Below are positions 1-5,127 of a stretch of 7,305 nucleotides of DNA, one piece after another; the stretch's first letter is position 1; every line of letters starts with the position of its first letter. The stretch is from Candidatus Omnitrophota bacterium (GTDB taxonomy: Bacteria; NPL-UPA2; BS750m-G34), in NCBI GenBank assembly GCA_030640045.1, contig DAOWKF010000002.1:1-7305 (forward strand), read 5' to 3'. A program made the position numbers and the translations under genes. Under the pieces are notes generated by a model. It ran no database searches. It saw only the letters and a list, made by a program, of their open reading frames with translations, and was not told the origin of the DNA.

Positions 1-75
1 ATACCGAAAGAAGAAGACGAGAAGATGCCGCCAGCAGGGGGCGGAGGTATGCCGCCAGGCGGAGGGATGTATTAA
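1..75 (+). CDS. groL: Chaperonin GroEL, C-terminal end only (partial)
   Basis: Only the last 24 codons are in the window; the gene enters from the left in frame 1 and ends at the TAA at 73-75. The visible peptide begins IPKEEDEK and continues into a Met/Pro/Gly-rich tail ending GGGMY. GroEL proteins commonly end this way: an acidic linker after the last folded segment, then a flexible GGM-type tail that projects into the folding cavity. The call is supported by groS lying 110 bp downstream on the same strand. The catalytic ATPase part cannot be inspected. Because only the low-complexity tail is seen, the identity rests on tail style plus the neighbour. Confidence 0.85.
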   Translation: MPKEEDEKMPPAGGGGMPPGGGMY

Positions 76-81
76 AAAACA

Positions 82-114
82 GAACTAAGAACTAAGGATT
101 AAGAATTAAGTAAG
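82..114 (+). repeat. Degenerate 7-8-bp tandem repeats after groL
   Basis: Four to five imperfect head-to-tail units follow the groL stop: GAACTAA, GAACTAAG, GATTAAG, AATTAAG, TAAG. The common core is AxTAAG. No coding role is visible, and the tract lies between groL and the hairpin that precedes groS. It may be simple slippage-derived sequence. The repeat is directly visible; any function is unknown. Confidence 0.5.
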
Positions 115-123
115 AATGAAATA

Positions 124-165
124 TTAAGGGTTCCTGCTTGAAGTTTCTTCAGGCAGGGCCCTTAA
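124..165 (+). other. Strong 20-bp hairpin between groL and groS
   Basis: The arms TTAAGGG..CCTGC..TGAAG (124-143) and CTTCA..GCAGG..CCCTTAA (147-165) pair almost fully around a TTT loop at 144-146, with one bulge near 131 and T-G pairs at 132/158 and 138/152. The 3' arm is followed by ACATAAAGGAG, not a T-run, so it is not a canonical intrinsic terminator. It ends six bases before the groS Shine-Dalgarno sequence. It could be an RNA processing or stabilising element that sets the groL:groS ratio, a weak attenuator, or a small palindromic repeat. Pairing is seen directly; the role is inferred. Confidence 0.65.
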
Positions 166-184
166 ACATAAAGGAGAATCTAAG

Positions 185-472
185 ATGAAACTGAAACCAT
201 TGAGAGGAAAGATAATTGTAAAATTGCTTAGCGCTGAGGAGAAGACAAAAGGTGGCATCATCGTTCCTGATACAGCAAAAGAGAAGCCGCAGGAAGGTGA
301 GGTAGTCGCTGTTGGAAATGTGAAAAGGCCTAAAAAAGGAAAAGCTGTCTCACCCGAGGTAAAAGCAGGAGATAGGATCCTCTTTGCAAAGTATTCAGGT
401 AATGAGATAAAGGTTAAAGGCGAAGACTCCCTGATAGTTGAGCAGGACGAAATACTTGCTATTATCAAATAA
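185..472 (+). CDS. groS: Co-chaperonin GroES (Hsp10)
   Basis: This encodes a 95-aa protein, the normal length for GroES. The N-terminus MKLKPLRGKIIVKLL matches the first beta strand of the Hsp10 fold. The segment EKTKGGIIVPDTAKEKPQEG (residues 19-38) is the mobile loop (GGIIVPD), which docks onto the GroEL apical domain, plus the conserved ending EKPQEGEVVAVG. VKAGDRILFAKYSGNEIK and the terminal EQDEILAII match the C-terminal half of the family. GroES caps the GroEL ring as a heptamer in the cytoplasm and closes the folding chamber. AAGGAG at 171-176, eight bases before the ATG, supports the start. It lies downstream of groL, opposite to the usual order, and is followed by an intrinsic terminator. 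Probably co-transcribed with groL; no CIRCE-type operator is in the window. Confidence 0.97.
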   Translation: MKLKPLRGKIIVKLLSAEEKTKGGIIVPDTAKEKPQEGEVVAVGNVKRPKKGKAVSPEVKAGDRILFAKYSGNEIKVKGEDSLIVEQDEILAIIK

Positions 473-573
473 ATTTTTCTCTATCCAGATTTAGTATAGT
501 ATAGTTTTTACTGGGTTTCCCTTAAAATAGTAAGAAGTTGTAAGGCGATAACCGAGCTTTCTTGTTGAAATTG

Positions 574-600
574 AGGGCCCCGAAAAAGGGGCCTTTTTCT
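574..600 (+). terminator. Intrinsic terminator of the groL-groS unit
   Basis: A GGCCCC/GGGGCC stem (576-581 with 588-593) closes a GAAAAA loop and is followed directly by TTTTT (594-598). This is a textbook rho-independent terminator for + strand transcription, about 100 bp after the groS stop. The region 473-573 between them shows nothing else recognisable. Confidence 0.9.
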
Positions 601-640
601 TCTCAATCCTCATAAGCTCCCCACCATACACTGGATTGTA

Positions 641-659
641 ACTGAAATTCCGACATAAG
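641..659 (+). repeat. Left terminal inverted repeat of the IS
   Basis: The sequence ACTGAAATTCCGACATAAG is the exact reverse complement of 3249-3267, 19 of 19 bases. It is the expected binding and cleavage site for the element's transposase. The match stops abruptly just inside (660 C against the complement T), after which both ends become T-rich. Confidence 0.9.
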
Positions 660-671
660 CATTTTATTTTT

Positions 672-698
672 CTAACCCCGCGTATTTCAACGGGTTAG
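672..698 (+). other. Left subterminal hairpin of the IS
   Basis: CTAACCCCG (672-680) pairs with CGGGTTAG (691-698) with one bulged C and a 10-base loop. It lies 13 bases inside the left terminal repeat after a T-rich run, mirrored by a hairpin at 3212-3235 near the right end. No T-run follows on the + strand. It may be a transposase-recognition or read-in-blocking structure. Confidence 0.55.
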
Positions 699-707
699 AG
701 CAAAAAA

Positions 708-746
708 ACCCGGCTGCAAAAAAATAATTGGACAGCCGGGTCTTTT
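708..746 (+). terminator. Intrinsic terminator at the IS left end, upstream of its genes
   Basis: ACCCGGCTG (708-716) pairs perfectly with CAGCCGGGT (733-741), loop of 16 bases, and is followed by CTTTTTG (742-748). An A-run (702-708) precedes it, so it could also work on the - strand. On the + strand it would stop transcripts entering from the gro side before they reach the transposase genes. The promoter of those genes overlaps its distal arm. Confidence 0.75.
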
Positions 747-757
747 TGTGCTATAAT
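729..757 (+). promoter_or_regulatory. Sigma-70-like promoter of the IS genes
   Basis: TGGACA (729-734), a 17-base spacer and a perfect TATAAT (752-757) fit the housekeeping promoter consensus, with only one mismatch in the -35. The -35 lies in the loop and distal stem of the terminator hairpin at 708-741. A transcript starting near 764 would therefore lack the hairpin. The 5' leader would run about 40 bases to the start at 803. Confidence 0.7.
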
Positions 758-802
758 CTGTATAAGTATATATAATAAAGCATACAGAGAGGAGGTGATC
801 AA

Positions 803-1177
803 ATGAACACAAGTCGTTTAAGGCAAAGGATAAACCTTCATTTCCGGGATCTGGCTAAGGTAAAAGATGAGTTAGCTGCGAGAAGGCCGGTGGCAAGAGG
901 AATAGTTTATGTACTGAAGCGCAAGTGCGGGAAGGCAGGCTGCCGTTGCCAGAAGGGGAAACTGCATCCGCAGATTTGTTTGGCCTGGCGAGAAGAAGGA
1001 AGAGGCCGCCTGCGCCCATTAAAGGCAGCGAAAGAGATAAACAAATACGAAAGGCTTACTGCTAATCATCGCCGCTTCCGTAAGGCAAGGGCGAGATTTA
1101 TCAAACTTAGCAAAGAAGTTGTAGCGTTAGCGAATAAGTTAGAACAGGAGATGTTAAAGAAAGGGGACAAACGATGA
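803..1177 (+). CDS. IS accessory protein, DUF6788-like, CGKxGCRC motif
   Basis: This is a 124-aa very basic protein. Residues 36-75 run YVLKRKCGKAGCRC..KGKLHPQICLAW, with C42, C47 and C49 and a following H55. This fits the pattern I recall for DUF6788, a small domain often encoded next to DDE transposases. The rest is charged and probably helical (residues 1-28 and 80-118, the latter possibly coiled-coil). The Cys/His cluster suggests a small metal-binding fold and the charge suggests nucleic-acid contact; both are inferences. GGAGGTGAT at 791-799, three bases before the ATG, is a near-perfect Shine-Dalgarno sequence and fixes the start. The TGA at 1175-1177 overlaps the ATG of the transposase (1174), so the two are almost certainly translationally coupled. 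A role in end recognition or in regulating transposase is plausible; none is proven here. Confidence 0.8.
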   Translation: MNTSRLRQRINLHFRDLAKVKDELAARRPVARGIVYVLKRKCGKAGCRCQKGKLHPQICLAWREEGRGRLRPLKAAKEINKYERLTANHRRFRKARARFIKLSKEVVALANKLEQEMLKKGDKR

Positions 1178-2958
1178 GCAAAAAAATACAGAAACAGACA
1201 GAGGCAGATGTAAACGAAAACACAGTCAAGAAACTTTCATGGCGGATGGCCGAACGGGATGATAAGAAGGTAGCGCGGCAGATATATGAAGGGGGCGAGA
1301 TAGACGAGGTTTATGGACTAGACGAATGCGGGCTTTTGGATGGTTTTTATTCATACTTAGAAGAGAAAGGCGTATTTGTGTTACTGGAGAAGATTTCAGG
1401 AGCAGGAATTAAGCGAGTAATGGTGCCTTTTTTTCAGTTTGTGCATCTGTATATGCTGAAGATACTTTTTGGGGTAGAGGCGATATCCGCGCTGCCGCAG
1501 CTGTTATTCTCCAATGAAGGGGCAATGCGGCTGGCAGGATTTAATGCGCGCGAGATAGAGAATGGGGTATGTGAGCGGGGCAAGAAAAAGAAGCAGCAAC
1601 CTGGCAATAGAGGGCCTATTTGTGATGATGCATTAGCGCGTAATATTGTCAAGATACCGCTTACGGTAATAGAGCAATTTTTTAATGCGGTAGTCAAGCT
1701 GCTGGCAAAACAGGGAGTATTTCCGGAGCGGCTTGCGGCAGTAATCGATCCTACGGATATCCAGACTACAGAGAAGTATAAAGGCTGTGGCAGTGTCACG
1801 CGGAAGAAGCGGGTGCGGGATAAAGAAGGCAAGTTAAATGAGATAGAGATTACCGTATGGGGCTGGAAGCTCATGGTTGTCTTCTATGGGAAGAAGAAAC
1901 TTCCTTTAGCGGCGAAACTTTTAAAGATACAGAACCACGAGAGTAAATATACAATAGAGTTAATCAAGCTGGCCCAGAAAAATATTGCACCCTACAGCAA
2001 GATTGTCCGCATAGTGATGGACCGTGGTCATCTGGACGGCGAGGATCTCTGGTGGTTAGCTAAGGCGGGAATAGAGTTTGTTATCCCGGCGAAGGGCAAT
2101 ATGGACGTTGCTATAGATGCCCGGGCATTAGCGGAAGAAGCGTTAAAGAGAAATGGCGGCTATATTCAAACCCGTATTAAGAAGATACGCCGTGGTAACG
2201 GCAAGAATAGTTACGTAGAAAAAGTAAGGACTACGGTAGTGGGGATAAAAGGTTTGACTACGTATGACCAATATGGTCCGGCGGGGTGGGATAAAGATGC
2301 GACAAAGAAGACTTTTCGTGGTAATAAGATCAATACGGCAGTAGTCTGTGAATGGGAAGGGAAAAATTATGGCCGCGATAAGTGGACGGTTTATTTAACC
2401 AACATGCGCATAAATAAACCCCTAAAGGCCTTTGATGATTATGACGAGAGAAGTATTATCGAGAACTGCTTGTTCAAAGAAGCAAAGACAGGATGGCATA
2501 TCAAGCATGCGCCGGAAAAGACAGAAGAGGCGATGTTGATGCATGTCTTTTTTACCCTGGCCGTCTTTGGACTGACCAATGCCTATCGCGAATGGAGTAA
2601 GGAGCAGGAGGCGGAAGAATTAATTGATGAAGAAATCCCGGCGATGGGAATAAGGCGCTGGCGGCAGGAGATAAAGCGGAAGGGTAAGAATAAGGCGATT
2701 GTCTTTATAGAAGACACTTATGGGATATTCTATTTAGCGGAGATTATGATCCTTTCCGGCGTTAGAGTAAAGAAGACACCTCGGGCAGCGGGTACGTCGC
2801 AAGAGATCCTGCGGCGCTATGGTCTGGATCTATTTATATCACAGGAAAGACTTAATTTGCATAATATACCGCGGAATCTTCTCTTATCCCTTTATAGCGG
2901 CTCAGCTAAATTAAATTTAAACAGGTTGCCCTTAGCTGAGAGGCTAACGGTAGATTAA
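1174..2958 (+). CDS. IS4-type DDE transposase
   Basis: This encodes 594 aa, long for an IS transposase. Catalytic residues are visible: VIDPTD (D192, second Asp D195) for the first Asp, VMDRGHLDG (D283) for the second, and YDERSIIENCLFKEAK (Y423, R426, E430, K438) for the Glu. The last motif is close to the Y-(2)-R-(3)-E-(6)-K signature of the IS4 superfamily, here with seven residues before the Lys. The 147 residues between D283 and E430 fit the beta-strand insertion domain of that superfamily. Residues 1-130 form an N-terminal region likely to bind the ends, and FKEAKTGWHIKHAP..MHVFFTLAVFGL follows the Glu as in related enzymes. The enzyme would cut and join DNA at the 19-bp repeats at 641 and 3249. 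No separate Shine-Dalgarno sequence is evident, so it depends on coupling to the upstream gene. There are no stops or frameshifts. The exact IS family could not be fixed. Confidence 0.9.
   Translation: MSKKIQKQTEADVNENTVKKLSWRMAERDDKKVARQIYEGGEIDEVYGLDECGLLDGFYSYLEEKGVFVLLEKISGAGIKRVMVPFFQFVHLYMLKILFGVEAISALPQLLFSNEGAMRLAGFNAREIENGVCERGKKKKQQPGNRGPICDDALARNIVKIPLTVIEQFFNAVVKLLAKQGVFPERLAAVIDPTDIQTTEKYKGCGSVTRKKRVRDKEGKLNEIEITVWGWKLMVVFYGKKKLPLAAKLLKIQNHESKYTIELIKLAQKNIAPYSKIVRIVMDRGHLDGEDLWWLAKAGIEFVIPAKGNMDVAIDARALAEEALKRNGGYIQTRIKKIRRGNGKNSYVEKVRTTVVGIKGLTTYDQYGPAGWDKDATKKTFRGNKINTAVVCEWEGKNYGRDKWTVYLTNMRINKPLKAFDDYDERSIIENCLFKEAKTGWHIKHAPEKTEEAMLMHVFFTLAVFGLTNAYREWSKEQEAEELIDEEIPAMGIRRWRQEIKRKGKNKAIVFIEDTYGIFYLAEIMILSGVRVKKTPRAAGTSQEILRRYGLDLFISQERLNLHNIPRNLLLSLYSGSAKLNLNRLPLAERLTVD
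2901..2940 (+). repeat. 9-bp perfect inverted repeat inside the 3' end of the transposase gene
   Basis: CTCAGCTAA (2901-2909) pairs with TTAGCTGAG (2932-2940) across a 22-base AT-rich loop. It covers the last codons before the stop at 2956-2958. It has no T-run, so it is not a terminator by itself, but it could stabilise the mRNA 3' end. Chance occurrence is possible. Confidence 0.4.
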
Positions 2959-2977
2959 ATGTGGACATTTATGTTCC

Positions 2978-3030
2978 GGGGACAGTCCCTATTCTACGAG
3001 CTAACGCTCCGTAAATCTGGGACAATCCCC
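2978..3030 (+). repeat. REP-like composite palindrome downstream of the transposase
   Basis: GGGGACAGTCCC (2978-2989) and GGGACAATCCCC (3019-3030) are each self-complementary at their ends. They flank a central hairpin, TACGAGC / GCTcCGTA with a TAAC loop. The whole 53-base tract is an imperfect palindrome, and just before it GGACAT..ATGTTCC (2963-2977) forms another small dyad. The GGGGACAGTCCC style resembles REP units I recall from many bacterial genomes, where they occur in tens to hundreds of copies. It could also act as the 3' end or terminator of the transposase mRNA. The palindromes are seen directly; the repeat-family assignment is an inference. Confidence 0.5.
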
Positions 3031-3134
3031 TCTTGCCCGAATATTTTCGATTAAAATAAGATACCTCTTCCTACATACACTCTCTAAAATTATCTTTCCC
3101 TTTTAGTAAAGCGGTATGGAATGGAATGCCCCCC

Positions 3135-3162
3135 TTGACTTCCGTATAAACTTGTGTAAAAT
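3135..3162 (+). promoter_or_regulatory. Possible outward promoter near the IS right end
   Basis: TTGACT (3135-3140), a 16-base spacer and TAAAAT (3157-3162) resemble a sigma-70 promoter pointing out of the IS toward the decayed genes. The rest of the 2959-3248 gap, apart from the palindromes listed, shows nothing recognisable. No intact gene lies close downstream, so use in the cell is doubtful. Confidence 0.35.
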
Positions 3163-3211
3163 TAAGAATAGTAAGCGAAGGCTAAGTCTTGCTGCGGTTG
3201 GGATTTAAATC

Positions 3212-3235
3212 GCCGGCGGGATTTTTGCGGCCGGC
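3212..3235 (+). other. Right subterminal hairpin of the IS
   Basis: GCCGGC (3212-3217) and GCCGGC (3230-3235) pair across a 12-base loop. An A-run (3241-3246) separates it from the right terminal repeat. Read from the end inward this gives repeat, T-run, GC hairpin, the same order as at the left end (641-698). Confidence 0.5.
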
Positions 3236-3248
3236 ACAGAAAAAACAC

Positions 3249-3267
3249 TTATGTCGGAATTTCAGTC
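3249..3267 (-). repeat. Right terminal inverted repeat of the IS
   Basis: On the - strand it reads ACTGAAATTCCGACATAAG, identical over 19 bases to the left repeat at 641-659. It marks the right boundary of the element; unrelated sequence starts at 3268. Confidence 0.9.
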
Positions 3268-3364
3268 CGAGATAGAGAAAGAAATTGACAAAGTAAGAGA
3301 AATATGGTATATCTCTTCCAGGGAGAGGCAAGAGTGCTATGTTCCTCAGAATAAAAAGTTATAA

Positions 3365-3694
3365 GAACAAAGGTGGCTCGTCACGCCACTATCTTTTCAG
3401 TTGAACGACGAAATACAATTTTCCGGAGATAAGGTTTATGTAATTACTGTAACTGATAAAGGATATAACAATAAGAAAAATTTCCTCTTTTCTTGTAATA
3501 ATGATACTTAAATAAATACACTTAAGAAGCCCCTAAATGAAAAAGACAAATATAACTATTTTACTTAGTTTGAAAATGAGAGAGAATAATCAAAGGCATT
3601 CCCGAAGAGATATTGAATAGATTAATAAAAATGGGAGGAGCCGTTGACCGAAAATATGGCTTTTGAACATAAAGTTATTAAAGTCGTGCGGTAA
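3365..3694 (+). pseudogene. Decayed gene scraps right of the IS, family not recognised
   Basis: No intact gene lies between 3268 and 3703. Two stretches look protein-like. Positions 3365-3511 are open for 48 codons after a TAA at 3362, with no good start, and contain EIQFSGDKVYVITVTDKGYN before a TAA. Positions 3595-3663 read GIPEEILNRLIKMGGAVDR and continue to KYGF, then a TGA. Shifting by one base restores EHKVIKVVR up to a TAA at 3692-3694, 9 bases before the next ATG, as expected for the tail of an upstream operon gene. They may be remnants of one gene or of two. No family was recognised, and chance open frames cannot be excluded for the first piece. Confidence 0.35.
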
Positions 3695-3703
3695 AATGTT
3701 AAG

Positions 3704-4773
3704 ATGAAAATTAACAAAAATTTTTCGGTTATCAATTATTTCATTGAGCGTGAGAAGGAAATAAAGCCAAAGTTTTCTTTTAAGGGGAAGACGAAAAAGA
3801 ATTTCTTAGACTGGAAAAGGAGTTTTAAAAGAAAACTCATTGAACTTCTAGGTGAATGGCCTAAACCTGTGCCATTAAGACCGAGAATTATTGAAAAAAT
3901 AGAAAAGAAAGTTATATTCGGGAAAAAGTAGTTTTTAATAGTGAGAAATACGCTTCAATTCCAGCCTATCTATTTATTCCGAAAAATCTTAAGAAGGGAG
4001 AAAGGCGTCCTGGTCTTCTTTGTTGCCATGGTCATGGCCTATATGGTAAAGATAGCGTAGCCGGTATCACTTTGGGCGATAAAGGTCGGATAGAGAATAT
4101 TCGCTTCCACAACTATAGTTATGCAGAACAATTTGCTAAAAAGGGATATGTCACCATTGCACCTGACTGGCGCTGCTTTGGCGAAAGAAGTGATGGAGGG
4201 AATCCCTATCCTGGGAGAGACAAGTGCAATGTCCATTTTATAAGAGGCCTCATTATGGGGATAAACCTTATTACTTTGAATATCTGGGATGGTATGAGGA
4301 CAATAGATTATCTCCTTACCAGAAAAGAAGTGGATAAAAATAGAATCGGCTGCCTTGGCCTATCTTTTGGAGGCACAATGACCACCTATATTACAATTAT
4401 GGATGAACGAGTTAAGGCTGCAGATATTATATGTTATTTGACTACTACAAAGCACTATGCCATTGATACAGGAAATTTTTGCGGATCTCAGTTTGTGCCT
4501 TATATGTATAGATATGGGGATGTGGCTGATATAGCCGGCCTTATTGCTCCAAGGCCACTCCTTATAGAAAATGGAATAAAAGATAGTGGTTTTTCTATTG
4601 CCTCAGCCAGGGAAGCGCATAGGAAACTGTGGTGTATCTATAAAGCATCTGGTGCCAGTAATAGATTAGAATTTGATATCTTCCCCGGAGAACATATGTT
4701 TAGTGGACGTCAGGCATTTAAATTTTTTGAAAAGTGGCTCTGGGGTGATAAAACTGCAGGTGGATATGAGTAG
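3704..4773 (+). pseudogene. Acetylxylan-esterase-like alpha/beta hydrolase with one frameshift
   Basis: The gene starts in one frame (ATG 3704, stopping at TAG 3929-3931) and continues in the -1 frame, open from 3895 to the TAG at 4771-4773. The first piece gives about 70 residues including LIELLGEWPKPVPL. The second begins near KVVFNSEKYASIPAYLFIP and holds the core of a dienelactone-hydrolase/acetylxylan-esterase-type serine hydrolase: CCHGHG oxyanion region, IGCLGLSFGG with nucleophile Ser at 4363-4365, LIENGIKDSGF with likely acid Asp at 4582-4584, and FPGEHMFSG with His at 4693-4695. The 1070 nt are one base short of 357 codons, so a single lost base explains the break, most simply in GGGAAAAAG at 3920-3928. 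An intact enzyme would deacylate sugars or polysaccharides. A separate start at TTG 4072 would lose the oxyanion strand and is unlikely. The break could be true decay or a sequencing error in the A-run. Confidence 0.8.
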
Positions 4774-4798
4774 CGGTTTAACAAGGGAGTTTTAATAA

Positions 4799-4891
4799 AT
4801 GAAGGAACACAGGGCTAAAAAGTTACGACGATGGTTTGCCAATACCAAAAAATGTTCAAAACTAGGTATAATAAGATACCAGGAAAAATAG
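4799..4891 (+). CDS. Possible 30-aa basic peptide or gene remnant
   Basis: An ATG at 4799 preceded by AAGGGAG (4783-4789, nine bases upstream) opens 30 codons, starting MKEHRAKKLRRWF, to a TAG at 4889-4891. The Shine-Dalgarno sequence and its position 25 bp after the esterase stop suggest that this was the start of a real gene. The peptide matches nothing I recognise, and the next start follows after one base. It is more likely a remnant than a functional small protein. Confidence 0.25.
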   Translation: MKEHRAKKLRRWFANTKKCSKLGIIRYQEK

Positions 4892-4892
4892 A

Positions 4893-4985
4893 ATGAAGAA
4901 ATTAAAAATAGGAGTGATTGGTTTAGAGATGGGATATAGTTACCGAGCTAAACGAGTATTCAAAAAAGAGTTAATTTGGCCTTAG
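4893..4985 (+). pseudogene. N-terminal remnant of a Gfo/Idh/MocA-type oxidoreductase
   Basis: The ATG at 4893 begins MKKLKIGVIGLEMGYSYR. This is the characteristic first beta strand and dinucleotide-binding turn of Gfo/Idh/MocA sugar dehydrogenases (usually GVIGLGxxG..H), with Glu where a conserved Gly is expected. A TAG at 4983-4985 ends it after 30 codons, against about 350 in an intact enzyme. No continuation of the family was found in any forward frame from 4986 to 5066, which holds only AT-rich sequence and the next promoter. AGGA at 4881-4884 may be its old ribosome binding site. Intact relatives oxidise or reduce sugars with NAD(P) and often sit beside sugar esterases and ROK regulators. 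Confidence 0.55.
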
Positions 4986-5066
4986 TAAACTTGATGACCG
5001 TATCCATCTTAAATTAGCACCCCAGTTTATCATATGCACGAATTGGCGAAAATTTTTTTTAATGGG

Positions 5067-5095
5067 TTGACAAAAAGATATTTTTATGGTATCTT
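5067..5095 (+). promoter_or_regulatory. Promoter of the ROK-aminotransferase unit
   Basis: A perfect -35 TTGACA (5067-5072), a 17-base spacer and TATCTT (5090-5095) form a good sigma-70-like promoter. Transcription would start near 5102, leaving a leader of about 25 bases before the ROK start. A dyad overlaps the spacer and -10, so it is probably repressible. Confidence 0.75.
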
Positions 5096-5096
5096 T
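5074..5096 (+). promoter_or_regulatory. Predicted operator: 23-bp dyad over the promoter
   Basis: AAAGATA (5074-5080) and TATCTTT (5090-5096) are a perfect 7-bp inverted repeat with a 9-base spacer. Overall size and AT-richness resemble ROK (NagC/Mlc-type) operators. It begins one base after the -35 and covers the whole -10, so a bound dimer would block RNA polymerase. Autoregulation by the adjacent ROK protein is the natural inference; binding is not shown. Confidence 0.55.
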
Positions 5097-5127
5097 ATTA
5101 CAAGATGTAATTAAGTAAGGAATGGCC

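Larger units (their letters stand above)
641..3267 (+). mobile_element. Two-gene insertion sequence with IS4-type DDE transposase
   Basis: The element is 2627 bp and is defined by a perfect 19-bp inverted repeat at its two ends (641-659 and 3249-3267). Inside are a promoter, a small DUF6788-like gene and a DDE transposase gene that overlap by 4 bp, then about 290 bp of non-coding DNA. Each end has the same arrangement going inward: terminal repeat, T-rich stretch (as read from that end), then a GC-rich hairpin. It sits 40 bp beyond the gro terminator, a harmless place for insertion. No target-site duplication is visible: 640 and outward (..GGATTGTA) does not match 3268 and outward (CCGAGATA..). 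The duplication may have decayed, or the element moves without a clear one. The transposase is full length and uninterrupted, so the element may still be active. It was assigned to an IS4-type group only from catalytic motifs. Confidence 0.85.

Noticed and set aside
76..184. CIRCE heat-shock operator for the gro genes
   Set aside because: The TTAGCACTC-N9-GAGTGCTAA pattern is not present here; the palindrome in this gap has a different sequence and lies after groL.
124..468. 114-codon - strand frame across groS
   Set aside because: It lies opposite the clear GroES gene and has no recognisable features.
1434..1874. 146-codon open frame on the - strand inside the transposase
   Set aside because: It is a shadow of the strongly supported + strand transposase; the translation is Ser/Pro/Arg-rich without family motifs.
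3252..3404. Short frame starting at an ATG inside the right terminal repeat of the IS
   Set aside because: It runs only a few dozen codons, has no ribosome binding site and its product resembles nothing; the ATG belongs to the repeat.
3915..3931. Programmed -1 frameshift at GGGAAAAAG before the TAG
   Set aside because: The A-run resembles a slippery site, but the full A-AAA-AAG heptamer is absent, no downstream hairpin stands out, this enzyme class is not known for recoding, and neighbouring genes are decayed. A simple one-base loss is more likely.
4072..4773. Intact 233-aa hydrolase from a TTG start
   Set aside because: It would lack the CCHGHG oxyanion region and first strands that are encoded in the same frame just upstream (3913-4071), so it is part of the frameshifted longer gene.
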